Of a DNA stretch of 64,000 nucleotides, positions 13,066-24,927 are shown piece by piece. The notes beneath the pieces were generated by a model, which was given only the letters and a program-made list of their open reading frames with translations, ran no database searches and was not told where the DNA came from. Numbering within the stretch: position 1 is the stretch's first letter; the number at the start of each line of letters is the position of its first letter. Origin of the DNA: Pseudisothecium myosuroides (lineage: Eukaryota > Streptophyta > Bryopsida > Hypnales > Lembophyllaceae); NCBI GenBank assembly GCA_951799445.1, contig OX637287.1, positions 44,979,724 through 45,043,723 of the forward strand. The letters run 5' to 3'. The translations under genes and the position numbers were made by a program.

Positions 13066-14689
13066 CAATGACTCACAAAAGTATTGGGCCACCTAGCACA
13101 GATCCACTTGGCATGTGACCTGAGAGAGAGTATTATAAATTAGCCGTCCAAATTAATTATGGTTAATCGACATCATTTAATGTAGTAGTAGCTTACTTTG
13201 TTTAGGTAATACAAGTGGTAAATTTTTGTGGAAGTAGTTCAATGGATCTTAATGGTGGCCAACTACTTATATTGAATCTAGTGACTTCTCCTTTCACTTG
13301 TCTTTTCAATGTACATAGAGATCTTCAAGAGCTTCCAAAAGTCATACATTGAGACTCATCACATTTTTCGTTGTTGAAGATGAGGAGAACAAGTTTTCAT
13401 GAGCGTTCCCAAATCGTAGCATTGAATGAGCAAAGATTCTCATAATGTATCATAGCGGGTCATTTGCACATCCCTCGTAGCACGGCCGGAAGCATTTTAG
13501 CATGTTTCAAAGAAAAAGGAGAGGTATCTGATCATCTAAGATCAGGAAGACCATGTCTATTGAGCATTCGTGATGAAAGACTTGTTGTAAGGATGTTGAA
13601 TCAGCCGAAATCTAGAATTGCAGCATCGATAGGTCGTGGACTTTGAGCTCAAGGTCTTTGTTTGAGTGATGAGGCTGTCGGTATAAGTTTTCGGCAACAA
13701 AGGCTTGGTTCAAGAGTGAAGAGAAAGAAACCGTTGTTGACAAAGAGGCATAGATAGAAGCTCGGCAAGAGCTTCACAAGTGTGAAACAAAAGACTCGAG
13801 TTACATAATCTAGTCGGCTGAGTCAAAATTCATTGTATTTGGTTCAGATGGTCGTCAATGGTGTTGGAAAAGTCCTACAGAGCCTCTTTGAGATTGTCAT
13901 GTGCAGTCTACGGTGAAACATGGTGGTGGTAGCATTATGGTATGGGGATGCATGAGTTGGGCAGGAACTGAAAACTTCCACCGCATTGATGGCATCATGA
14001 ATTCGGAAGTTTATCTTGACATTTTGGATTCACAGTTGTTGGATACTATTGAGAGACAAGGTCTTGGTGAAGCAGAAGTAATCTTTTAGCATGATAATGA
14101 CCTGAAGCACACATCTGGTCTTGTGCAACAATGGCTAGGGCGACAGGATTTTTCTGTGATGGAGTGGCCACCACAATCTCCTTATCTAAATCCTATTGAG
14201 CACTTGTGGAATGAAGTGGATAGATGCTTACGGTTGTCTGGTAATTTGCCAACAAGCAAAAATGACTTGTGGGAGAAGATCTAGGATGTTTGGCAAAGCA
14301 TTGAAGTAAAATAAGTACAAGAGCTCATCCGCACAATGCCAGCAAGGGTGGTTGATCTCCTTGCAGTTAAGGATGGATATACACGTTGATAGACTTGTAA
14401 TAGTTGTACATGATGTATCATTTGCTACTTACTAGCTTTTTGTTTTAAGTTTAGTTGTGTTAGCATGATTTCCTATGTAATCAACATAAGTTCTTGGCCA
14501 TGGTTGTTGCACACTTCTTTTAATTTCTGCTTACAATGTAATTTTCTTTGCTAGAAATTTTGACCACATGTTCTTGACAGCAAATGTGGTATCCATGATG
14601 AATCTTACCAATTAATTGTCACTAGTCCAAAAGATATTATCAAATTTTCACATTTATAGAGAATGGCCAAGTACTTTTGTGAGTCACTG
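13066..14689 (+). mobile_element. Tc1-like DNA transposon, 1624 bp, TA-flanked
   Basis: The terminal inverted repeats begin CARTGACTCACAAAAGTA (13066 onward; complement ending 14689), followed by YTKGGCCA. TA lies immediately outside both ends (13064-13065 and 14690-14691), the Tc1/mariner target duplication. The length is normal for a Tc1 element. The plus strand holds one decayed transposase gene. Confidence 0.92.
13380..14389 (+). pseudogene. Tc1-type (DD34E) transposase, inactivated
   Basis: Reads as a Tc1 transposase from an ATG at 13380 to a TGA at 14387 once several in-frame stops and shifts are ignored. In order: an N-terminal paired-like HTH (LHIPRSTAGSILACFKEKG and GRPCLL, about 13460-13560); the first catalytic block, written SAESKF where the family has SDESKF, so the first Asp codon is GCT; WGCMSWAG; then HDNDLKHTS and WPPQSPYLNPIEHLW. 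From the Asp of HDND to the Glu of PIEHLW there are exactly 34 residues (DD34E). Stops interrupt it at about 13454, 13644, 13807 and 14087, among others. It cannot make active enzyme. The best match is Tc1 proper, not the plant mariner-like (DD39D) type. Confidence 0.9.
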
Positions 14690-15109
14690 TATTGAATTTT
14701 TTTCTACAAACTTCCACAACAATCTAGTGGAATTTAATACAATTTTATTTAGAAAAAAAACATTTATTTGATCAATGGATTTCAAAAGGGCACTTTTTGA
14801 CATTTTCTATCCAAAAATTTATCCTAGGCCTTTAGAGGTTAAATTAGTGGTACGAATGACTCTAGATTCCTATGCTTCATTCTTTTTCTCTTTGATTCGC
14901 TTTTACTAAATTGACCAGTTTAAAAATCGAGCCATTGCCTCAGGACGTTGTGGATTCTAAGTGTCCAACATATGACTACTTGTGAATGGAGGATTGAAAA
15001 AAAAAAAATTTATCCAATATTTTTTGGAAGTTGCATACGTATATTTTCAATAAATAGTATTGAAAATTCCTTCATCATGGTAGTATTGAATTTTTTAAAG
15101 AGAAGTTGC

Positions 15110-16043
15110 TTAACCCCTAAAGTTCCTTGACTATGTTTTCACCAAAAATGCTCCAAAACTGCCATTTCTAGTACAAGTACCAAATTTTTGAAAAATATCA
15201 TTTTTGGACACATGTAACCGTAGGATCTTGTAGTATTCTGGTTTGAGAATATGTGGAAAAAATTTCAAAAATTTCCATCGTGTAGATTGGAAGATATTAG
15301 TGTTTGAAGTGGCAAAAGTCATTTTTTTTGGCCTTGCGAAAAACCGGGCAGCTGCACTTCACAAGGTCAGATTATTATGAAAAAAATTCCAAAATGGTTG
15401 TGCTTCTTTGGATTCATTCTTCAGGGCAAGTTGGCTACATGGTTGAAAATTTTCAGATTATTTGGAATTGTATAACATATAGGAAAAAAAAAATAAGTAG
15501 AAAGAAGTAGAGAATGGTTCAAAACACTAAATTGTTAGGAAGTTAATTATGGAATTGAAAAATGCCAATCCCAATGGTTGCAATGTTGTAATAAACAATC
15601 TACATCCAACAATTTTATTTTTCTTGAAAAATATTGAAAATTGAGTGAAATAAACAACTTCAAAGTTTATTTTAGAGTAGACAATCCATAACTACCTACA
15701 AACTAAAAATCTTCATAACGTTTGATTCATTGATCAAAATGGAATGATTCAAAGCTTTCCACATATATATAAATTTAATAAACCAATTTCAAATTTTTAT
15801 TTTTGAAAAAAGTGATTTTTTTTTATCTGCCCGGACTGCTCGAGTTGACCAACAAACAACATATTAGGCCATAACTTTTGACTCGTATTTCCAAATGTCA
15901 TGAAATTTGGTGCATATGAAAGATATTTCTCGTCCCCACCTTCTATAAAAATTTCAGCCCAAAATATGCAAATCTTTAGTCACACGTACCTGCCCAAAAT
16001 TTCTATGTTGCCAAAAAATGCATGTTGATCCTTTAGGGGTTAA
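15110..16043. mobile_element. Complete TTAA-flanked piggyBac-like MITE (subfamily 2)
   Basis: Begins TTAACCCCTAAAGTTCC and ends GATCCTTTAGGGGTTAA. Nearly collinear along its length with the copy at 45162-46103 (shared GCGAAAAACCGGGCAGCTGC-like core and 'ATGCCAATCCCAATGG'), so the two define a subfamily. No transposase. Confidence 0.83.
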
Positions 16044-17292
16044 TCCATGGATCACCTTTGTGGTGTATTTTGGCCATTTCTTGCTATTTACTCTGGATGT
16101 GAATTTTAGCCATAAAAATGATTTTTATTTGGATTTGAATCCAAAATATTGAAGTGAAGCTTATCAAATAAAGTTCTACTTCAATTGTAAATTTTGAAAA
16201 ATTCGTAAATTCCAATATTTTATTGCAATATAGACCTTGGACCTATAACCATTGTTTGCTAAGTTTCTAATTTTAGATTGACATGTTAAATTTGGATTTC
16301 ACTGAGTTGCAATTAGTTTTTTCTTTTTGGGACATTCTGCAAAATACTTTTCATTTTTGAACGGATAAAAGCATCCAAATTCACCCCAAAATCATTTCAA
16401 AATAGGAAAATATTGTCACAGTTGAATGAAAATACATACATTTGGATGAATAAGTGAAATGTCATCCATAATTCTTAAACGTTTATTAATGTAAATAGCT
16501 TCCCTCCAGTCGCAAGATCGCAAGTTACACGACTTAGGAAACTGTAAATAAAATCTTACGAATGCAGCACTGAATCAAATGCCACTGAAATAAAAGCCTA
16601 TTTACACAAGAATTTTGCTGAACATGAATTTATGCGACACTCTGCCTATGCAGACTGGAGACGGTGAGAACTAGTCATGACCCCTGCAGGGCTGGACCTT
16701 GGCTGTGCCAGCTTGAGTGTGGAAATTGCATCAGAGAGCTATCATTTGTTCTAACTTACACTCATTGTCCGTCTGGAAGATAAAGGGAATGTACTCAAGG
16801 TAGTGAAGGTGCATTTAAGATGTGAAATTTCAAACATTTCTAATTATCCAAACATAACCCCTTACTGTCAGCATCAGCACCGACGTGGTGCATTGATAAC
16901 CCACTAAAATTTGTGATCCATACCACCGTAGTTGCCAGCTTCACATTGTCATTATCACATCAAGCAATCAATACATCCAATTCATGTACTACTGCTTATT
17001 GAAGAGCTCAACTGAAATTATATATTGCCTCAAAACTTTACACATTGATCCGGATGGTAGCCGACTATAAAACAGGAGTTACAGGACCATCATCTTTCCT
17101 GATACAAGTTCATGCCGGGATTTATGAAATACCACTGACAACCAAAATTTTCTATTTACCAGATTAGGATAAAACGATATCCCTATCTCAACCAGGAGTC
17201 ACTAAATTCTTCACTAGCGACCACTCAAGCCAAGAATTATGTTCAAGTTGACTCAAAATATTCATTTACAGGGTCATGGTATATGGAAAAAT
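16044..17292. other. Intergenic and 3' flank of the NUB1-like gene
   Basis: No gene. The last few hundred bases (about 16900-17292) are less AT-biased and probably include the 3'UTR of the minus-strand gene that stops at 17293. I could not place the poly(A) site. Confidence 0.4.
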
Positions 17293-20083
17293 TCAAGCTT
17301 GTGGACAACTGCTGTTCAGCAACCCAAGGTACTCAGAGATAGCGTCGCCTTCTTTGCTCACCTCAATGTCATACTCCGCGTAAGGGTCACCAGTAATCTC
17401 TCGCGCAATCTCTTCTTCCATCTCTTCATCCCGAGGGTCCAGGTCCATAGACTCGGGACTTTCGGCCAAAGATGTATTTGCACCTGCATTCTCCGTTGCT
17501 GCAGCTGTGCTCGACGGCTGCTCTGAACCTTCATCGATGGGGTCTTGCAGACCTTGGATTAGTCTCTCAAGAGCTTGAGCTGTGTCACTAGATCCTTGCA
17601 GTGCCTTCTTCGCTGCAATATGATTAAATATCGTTCAGCTCTAACTGACCACATGAACGTATAGATCTAGAGTTGGTCACAGGTTACATACATAATCACC
17701 TAAGTTTACTTAGAAAACATGCTGTAAATATAAGTATCACAAATCAGCCAGCAACTGTAAACTGTGCCACTCTAAACAGAGTTTTCACTAAATTACTTCG
17801 ATTCAGGAACTTTTAGACAACATCGTAAGCATGTTGCAGTGATCATACGAAGTCCTCTTCAAGATACATATGGAGGCATTTTCATGATCACTATGCTGAT
17901 AGGAGGACTTCCTCAAGAATCACAGGGAAGATTCTCTTCATGATGTTGTCTAAAACTTACTGAAATAGTCTAGTTTGGCCAAAACCATGTTTCTAGTTCA
18001 CTAGTACTGGAAGAATTTCAGGATAGAGGCAACTTTTCGGGTGTCTAGCAAAGACGCAACTCTGAACTGATAATAAAATAAACCACAAGACAGAAGCCTC
18101 AAAAGAGGTGGACAATGAGATTTCAGTGACTTCACCCTGACAAGATTATCTGGAGAAGTTTTAGTATAATCTTGAGATAAAAGTCAGTCGTATGCATACC
18201 TTTGCTTTTATCAAAGCCCATTGACATCAACTCAGCAAGCGCTATACTATCTACAGACCCTCGTGCCTTTCCTCCCAAGCACGCCTGACAATACACAGAA
18301 CCATCCCACATATTGTCATTAGTGCCAAAACATGAGATAAGCCATAGATAAAAATGATCCTTTCGTTAAAGTAGCATCCTACAGAATTGAAATGCCTGAT
18401 TGTTCTTTCCAAACGGAAGTGAGTTAAAACCTGAAGAGTGGAGTAAGCTGTTGGATTCATCAACATTTCGAGAGCCAGCTCTCTATTGTTTTCACTCTGC
18501 TTCAAAGCTTCTGCAGCTATTCGCTTCTTATACCTGTCATGCCCACTCATTCATCCTGTCATGTCCCTGAATGAGTCAGTAGATAACCGAAAGCACTTGA
18601 CATCGTGTCAGTGCTCTTGATTACAAAAAATATTAACCAAAGCTAATACGCATTAATCACAATCTAAGATTCATATAGGTAATAGTAGCGAAAAAAAATC
18701 CAATTCTAGATAACCCTACAGTTTGTGACAAATGTCGATCCACTGTGAAGTACATCACGGACTGCCATGAACGGAAACTTACCCAATAGACGCCAGCTCG
18801 CCCAGCTTTGTTATGTCAACAGCCTTGCCACCCACAGTCTTTCCGTACTTCTTCTGTTCGCTGCAGTCACCAGGCATATCAGACGAATACTTGACACGAG
18901 CTTAAATATGCATTGCTATGATGCAAACCAGTGTTCTGGACGAACCGTGCACTATTTCTACAAAGATCCAAGAATCCAGCGAAAGACTTGAAATCACGAA
19001 CCTCCGTTCCTTCTGTCGACGGATGTCCTCTTCGGCCTTCTCCTGCGCCTTGGCTCGCTCGTTCATCACAAACTCAACAGCACGTGAAGCATCTTTCCCT
19101 GACACTCGTAATGACCTGCGAGCCTCCTTCATTGAGAATCCCATTTGAGCCAGAGCTGCCACTGCCTCATCAGAGATTTGCAGCTCCTCAAACTTCTTCT
19201 GAGCAGAAAGCAGCGACCTCTTTGCAGCATCCACTTGCCCACTATGAAAAGCAACCACTCCCTCCAGAAGCTCCAGTCTTACATACAACGCAAGCTCTGG
19301 ACAGAATCCGCCTTGCAACACCCGAAGCCGCTCCAGATTCGGCCCATGCGAGCGTTTCAGGCCATCTCGAGCGCGAGCCAACCGCTCTCTTGCAACAGCC
19401 AAGCGTTCGATATCCCGCAACATGAACAGGCACCACACTGTGTCAATTTGAAGGAGCGCCACATTATCAACAGCCTCAAGGAACTTCCGGTCGCAAAGTG
19501 AAAACGATTCCTCTGCCATCCCCAAGACCTCCAAGGCTTCAAGGAAATTCCCCAGCTCCAGTATGCTCCGTGCTTTCGCATGCATCATGAGTCCCATCAC
19601 AAGGGCTCTCCGATCAGTGTCAGATTTGAACACCAGCTTCTCTCCGCTCTGATTCTCCAGCTGGAGATCGAAGTCATCGCCGGGAAACTCCCCCTCGTTG
19701 CTCCGCTTCGCCATGGCATCTGCTGCCGCTTTGATACGAGCGAGACGCTCTGCGCGTTCCTGCTCTGCATCTGCTGTATGCATCAGCTCTGGAGGAGCCA
19801 CTCTGGTCAGTAAAAGTTTTGAGTTCGGTCCAATTCCGAGCTCCCGCAAGTTTTTGGCAGCATTGTCCTTCAGGACACGACCTGCGCAAATTAGCTTGAT
19901 TGAGTTCAGTGCGATCCCCGAGTGGCTGGAGAGTTCAGCTCGAAGCTGCTCTACAGTCCACGCATCCAGCAAGACCTCCAAACTGCCTGACCACGCCCCG
20001 GCTACTCGCAGCCGCGTTCGCTGATTGCTCGGACCTGCTCCTGCATCCCCCATGATTGCTGAATCGTCTCTTCCCTCCTGCAT
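17293..20083 (-). CDS. NUB1: NUB1-like UBL/UBA shuttle protein
   Basis: Plant homologue of NEDD8 ultimate buster 1, a soluble adaptor thought to deliver NEDD8/ubiquitin-family conjugates to the proteasome. Exons: 20083-19002, 18860-18783, 18533-18431, 18284-18200 and 17612-17293, all GT-AG and frame-consistent, giving about 555 aa. An N-terminal ubiquitin-like domain (about 24-94, RLRVAGAWSGSLEV to SKLLLTR) is followed by a long helical, TPR-like region (about 100-300). Three UBA domains follow at about 304-342 (AVAALAQMGFSMKEARRSLR), 377-414 (LGELASIGYKKRIAAEAL) and 433-469 (LAELMSMGFDKSKAKKAL). An acidic stretch leads to the conserved tail DPYAEYDIEVSKEGDAISEY. The second and third UBA domains are both split by introns. 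I chose the first ATG in frame; the coding frame stays open slightly further upstream, but only near-cognate codons occur there. A second ATG lies 10 codons on. Confidence 0.92.
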
Positions 20084-20111
20084 GCGGCTCAGCTCCAATT
20101 TGTCGCAGGAT

Positions 20112-21561
20112 CTGCACAGAGAAAACTAACAATCAAGTCTTCAGAACATCATCGGATGGCTACCAATTAGATGAAAACTATATTTAGACAAAAGATTGCG
20201 CATAGATAAAGTAACACCCACAGACACTCAGCACTGCATATAGACATAATGCAGACAACTCTTGAAATACATGCACTTTCTGAGGACGATCAACAAGCAG
20301 TTAATCGCAAGTGTCTCACGTAAAAATAGAAAAATAGTAATAATAATTTTCACATGTATGTTACAATATAATCCTAATATGAGGTGTCAGAGCTGGCAAG
20401 CAGAAGAAGGTGTTCATAAACTTTACAAGGAACCTAGTACTTCGAGGAAAGAAGAATCGCAAGGCGCCCAATTCGGTAACACACCTGCAGATCGTGGGGC
20501 AGCAATCGCAAGGTCTCACAAGATCTGACTTCCCTAAACAAACCTCAATACGATCTCCAACATAATCCACCTAGATTGAACCCTAATTGACGATCTTAGA
20601 ATGCCCCTGTTTCCTATTACCACAAGTCACAATTGTACTATGAAATGATGACCGCAACATACTACTACTACTCCGTTTAATCTCAATGCCATTAGGCACC
20701 GTAGCTTTCTAAGCACTGCTAAGTCTCTCTCCTTGAGCATAAAGTATAGAAACAATAAACCCTGAGATCACTATCGTAATGTTATCCGATCATGAACCTA
20801 TTGTGTCTCTCTCATCCATCTTGAGAGAACCGGAGCACAAGCAATACAATGCAAATCCACCTGATCAGAGAGCAAACCTGCAAGCTGGTTCAAATTCTCC
20901 TAGTCTATCTACACACTTCTCATTCAAAAATTTAGAATATCCGATAAATGATGTATACTATCGACAATTCCACAACCCTTGCCCTACTTCCAATCACGAA
21001 AGTCGAATTAGGGTTACCCTATCACGAACTGATATTTAAAGACCTTAACACCCATCCGGCATTGCAGCGAGATCGTGGATAATACTCAACCTCCTCAGGC
21101 ACAGAATGCGCTTCATCGTACGAAACTTCTCGACCAAGACAACCTTAAAATACTCACCCAATTCTTCGTCAATTCTGACAAGAAGTTCGATCCCAGTAAC
21201 CGCAAGTAGAAACTCTTCCTGGACGATCGAAAAACAAAACAGGTCTAAATTCGATCACCACCAGCATCCGATCTCCCAAAAACAACAACCCCAACCAAAA
21301 TCAAAGCGAGATGCTTCGCGGGAGACCCTTGAAGAACACGCAATCACGCAACGTCAAAACCAAGGACTACGCACATAACCAAAACGAGTTCGAATGTGCG
21401 ATGCCGTGAATCGGAGAGCGTACAAACGCGTAAGTGACAATCGGAGATTACGAAGTACGTTAATTGGCAGGGGACGACTTCAGGGCTACAACAAGCAAAC
21501 AAAACAGAGGAAAAAACATGTACACGATGGAAACAGCCCAAACGAAACATAGAAACCTCAC
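20112..21561 (-). other. 5'UTR intron of the NUB1-like gene
   Basis: The minus strand shows a donor TTG|GTGAGG at 21561-21560 and a pyrimidine-rich acceptor TTTTCTCTGTGCAG ending at 20112, 28 nt upstream of the ATG. The sequence between has no coding frame of interest. Long leader introns often enhance expression in plants. The splice is inferred by eye. Confidence 0.55.
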
Positions 21562-21730
21562 CAACAAACCAAGAGGTCGATGGAAAACTTGAAATTCTGA
21601 AAGAGCGTTGCGAGAGACGGGCGATTGCAAAGAGAAGCGATCCTTGGAAGGAAGAGAAGCGGAATCGGCCTTGGCGAGCAAGGCGTTGTTGTCGGTACAC
21701 GCTGATGAGGCGAGCACACGAATGTACGAC
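21562..21730 (-). other. Leader exon of the NUB1-like gene
   Basis: GC-richer, CT-rich sequence just below a TATA box and ending at a good donor site. It has no ATG-started open frame continuing into the CDS, so it is best read as 5'UTR. Its 5' end (about 21730) is set only by the distance from the TATA box. Confidence 0.5.
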
Positions 21731-21756
21731 GTGTGTGAACAGGGTCTGGATAGAGT

Positions 21757-21764
21757 TTATATAC
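21757..21764 (-). promoter_or_regulatory. TATA box for the NUB1-like gene
   Basis: The minus strand reads TATATAAA, placed about 30 bp before the inferred leader exon. It is the clearest core promoter in the window. Confidence 0.55.
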
Positions 21765-21950
21765 CCTGCGTGAAGGTCAGATTTGGCATAAATTACGTCA
21801 TCCTTGTAAAAAAAAAGTGCCACATGTCATGTTGTGAATGGTGTGAGGTAACGTGGACCCCTAAGAATCTGACATGGAAATTCAATTTTGGCATCTAAGT
21901 GTTGAATTAGACCTTGGCATATGGTACTATTCCAATTCGCAAATGCCATA

Positions 21951-22536
21951 TTCCATTCGTCTCGAAATAAATCCGGGGTTTCCTAGAAATGGCTAGATTA
22001 ATGCATGAGCTGTTCCTATTTTCAAGGGATTGCAAAGATATTGTAGCTTCTACTAAACCCCACTAGGTGTGTAAGAATGGAAGTTAAAAGTGAAGCGGCG
22101 CATGTCAAAAACAAGCGGCAAAAGTGACAAATTTTTGTCCTTTCTGGAATTGCTCCACAAGTATTATTTTTTATCATTCCTCGAGCAATGTTGGTGTAGT
22201 GACATTCATTGATGTCCATTGTATTCAATTCCAATAATGTCTTGTGATTCAACTTCAAGAAATTCTCAACAAGAGATTTGTTAGTAGTTGTTTTTGTATA
22301 GTTTTGGGTTGAATTCTTCACCTTCGGTTGGTTAGAAATTGCGCTTCAATTCCCTTTGCAACAATTGAATTGTTATAAAGTCTTTGGAGTGTAACATCTA
22401 CAAATTATTTTGCTTTAGGGTGTTTGAACTAGCTTCAGTTGTTGTCCATCAAGCCTGTGGAGAGCCAATTCTGAATTTAATTTGAGACAAGGATACAATA
22501 TTTGGAAACCTTGGATTTATTTTGAGAATGAGGAAG
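21951..22536. mobile_element. Stowaway-like MITE, TA-flanked
   Basis: The left end TTCCATTCGTCTCGAAATAA and the inverted right end CTTCCTCATTCTCAAAATAA (each followed by ATCC) match the Stowaway consensus (CTCCCTCCGTCCC-AAATA). TA sits on both sides (21949-21950, 22537-22538). The 586-bp interior is shared, inverted, with 22646-23030. Confidence 0.7.
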
Positions 22537-22645
22537 TACAATATAATTTTGTATTCCATAGCCATACCAACACCTATATCTAAATATTGTAATAGAATCC
22601 GTATTCCATGTATCGTGTCCGTGTACATTATGTATGTATATTGTA

Positions 22646-23030
22646 CTCCCTTCATCCCAAAATAAATCCGAGGGTTCCAAATATATTTGTTCCAAATTAA
22701 ATTTAAAATCGGCTCTCCACAACTTGATTGACAGCAACTAAAGCTAGTTTGAACATCCTCAAGCAAAAGAATTTGCAAATACCACACTCTAGAGTTAGCT
22801 ATATAGCAATTCGATTCCTACCGAGGGAAATGAAACGCAACCTCTAACACCAACCAAAGGTGATGAACTCAACCCACAACTGTACAACACCAACTACTAA
22901 CAAATCTCTTGTTGAAAATTTCCTAGAGTTGAATCATAGTACATTGTCGGAATTGAATACAAAAGACATTATTGAACTTATCTACACTAGCATTACTCCA
23001 AGAATGATCCAATTTAATTCAGTAGGGAGT
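22646..23030. mobile_element. Second Stowaway-like copy, inverted, right end lost
   Basis: Starts TA-CTCCCTTCATCCCAAAATA and is a diverged inverted copy of the previous element for about 380 bp (shared GTGGAGAGCCGATT-like and 'AACAAATCTCTTGTTGA' stretches). The far end is not recognisable. The two copies face each other across a spacer of about 110 bp and would fold into a long stem. Confidence 0.6.
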
Positions 23031-24045
23031 CAAGCAATGCTTGCTTCTTTTGAGGGCATAGTAAGTCATTGGCCATGGAAATAGGATAGTATCTCAAAAA
23101 AAAATGTTCCAAATGCTTCATCCATTTGCCTTTTTTTGGCCATTGCGAGGAACTAAATTTATTTATTGTAATTTAATATATTATTAAGGGTGTGAAATTA
23201 GTGTTACTATCAGAAAAAAAACTATTTGAATGTTGTAGTACAATACGGTACAAGCATCTCCATTGTTGTACTTCAAGTGAGGTTTTCATTGCTTTTATTC
23301 TGCCTTGGCTTTTCATATAATTTTGTGGTCAACACGCCAAAAAATTTAAAATATGACAAAAATTTTGAGAAGATTCTTCAAAAACGTTGTCAAACACACC
23401 ATGGTGGAGTACCATTGAAATTGCTTTTAAGCACGCTAAAATTGTAGAGCTTTTTTTTTGGAACTAAACAGTTGTAGCCCCATAGTGTCACATTAGGGTT
23501 GGCAAATTGAACCAATTCATTGCTTTAGGAAGAGATTCTAACCTTTTTCAAAAATAAACTTTCTTTTAATTGATTGTCATCTCTCTTGACACCCTTCTTT
23601 AGTGGTGCCCATAGTTGTGTCCTTAGAGCTTTTCAAACAACTTCTGTTGCATGTGATTTCTGGACAATGGTAGAGATGCTCTAGAATGTAAATCTAGCTA
23701 CATTAATTTAAAATATTTTTATTGTGATAAATTACTACTCCGTACTGTATTTGGTAATAAGACAAATCATTGTATAGTAAAAATATGGTCTATATTAATC
23801 AAAGAAATGACCACAAGAAGACCCACTACTAGTTCAATTGGTCATGAGGGTCTTCTTAGAGATCATTTTCTTGGTCTACTATGCTTCTATAGTCTATAGA
23901 TCAATTATTGGCTAATTGCTCAACCCCAAAAGATTCATTTTCTAATGAAATTACCTAAGCTTCTAAAATGTCACAGACGTAATACTCAATGTTGGCGTCC
24001 AACTCCTTACCCTTAATCCACATGTGGATCAATTGAAGATCCATT
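23031..24045. other. Intergenic AT-rich DNA
   Basis: No gene or bounded element recognised. Confidence 0.4.
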
Positions 24046-24229
24046 CACTAGAATAAATCTAGGTTATTCTTGCTAATGTTTTTTGTTAAATCTAATACAA
24101 TTGTGTTGGAAATAACCCAGATTTTTAGAATTGTGACTAAAATAATATTGAAACTGGGTTATTTCAAAACAGTTGTGTTAGATTTAACAAAGAACATTAG
24201 CAAAAATAACACAAATTTCTTGTACACTG
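24046..24229. mobile_element. Foldback MITE, CACTA-like tips
   Basis: The arms 24062-24119 and 24155-24210 are complementary with few mismatches (GGTTATTCTTGCTAATG paired with CATTAGCAAAAATAAC). The tips read CACTAGAA and TTCTTGTACACTG, loosely like CACTA ends. No coding capacity. Confidence 0.55.
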
Positions 24230-24927
24230 AATAGGGTTTTAAAAAAGATCCATACTAACTAATTGACATTTTACACTACATAAATATCTACCTTTGTTGT
24301 ACATCAATAGTTATTGAAATGTTCGGAGGTTGTACATCTTGTTTCAAACATCTATAGTTTTCCACAATAAGTTCCTTTAATTTTTTTTGTCCCTTTAATA
24401 CCCCTATTCAATGTAGTGATTGGAGGAATTCACTTAGGGAGAATACAACTTTGTGGAGGAGCTTGGTTGCAATGCCCGGATTTGAATCCTTTCACCTCAA
24501 TGGAAAGCAGCATGGCTATGCTTGTATGTAAAGTAGAGGCACCCGAAAGCATTCCTGTACCTAATGGCGTCCCTTTTTAGGAAGGGGAATCATTTTAGAA
24601 CCTAAATGTAGACATACCAAACATAACTTGTTATTTGTTGACCAAAATGATAAGCCATGTATGGTCCACCTAGATTTGCATTTTAGATTTACTCTTCTTC
24701 GTAGAAAAGGACGCCATCGGGTATAGGGATGCCATTGGGTGCCTCTACTTTAGTTGATGACTATGTACATTTTGGACTGACATACCATATGTTGTTAGCA
24801 ATTGCATATGCTCCAGTCTCAAATGTGATGCTCTTTCTTCTTGTTCTAAGTTCCTAATAAATTGATGTATGGGAGGCAATCCATTCTTGACCACTTAAGA
24901 AATTTTATATATCTGCAGGGCGGTTGT

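Larger units (their letters stand above)
12700..14842. mobile_element. Diverged TTAA-family element hosting a Tc1-like insertion
   Basis: The left end is TTAACCACTAAAAGAC (12700) and the right end is CCTTTAGAGGTTAA (to 14842). Removing the Tc1-like element 13066-14689 and one TA leaves about 517 bp with the family's internal 'CAAAAGTTATG' stretch near 12854. It is older than most copies here, judging by its degraded ends. Confidence 0.65.

Noticed and set aside
20084..20098. Five-codon longer N-terminus for the NUB1-like protein
   Set aside because: It would start at TTG; the first ATG is at 20083.
21460..21717. Minus-strand frame over the NUB1 leader exon
   Set aside because: It has no ATG start, runs through a good splice donor and lies right at a TATA box, so it is better explained as 5'UTR.
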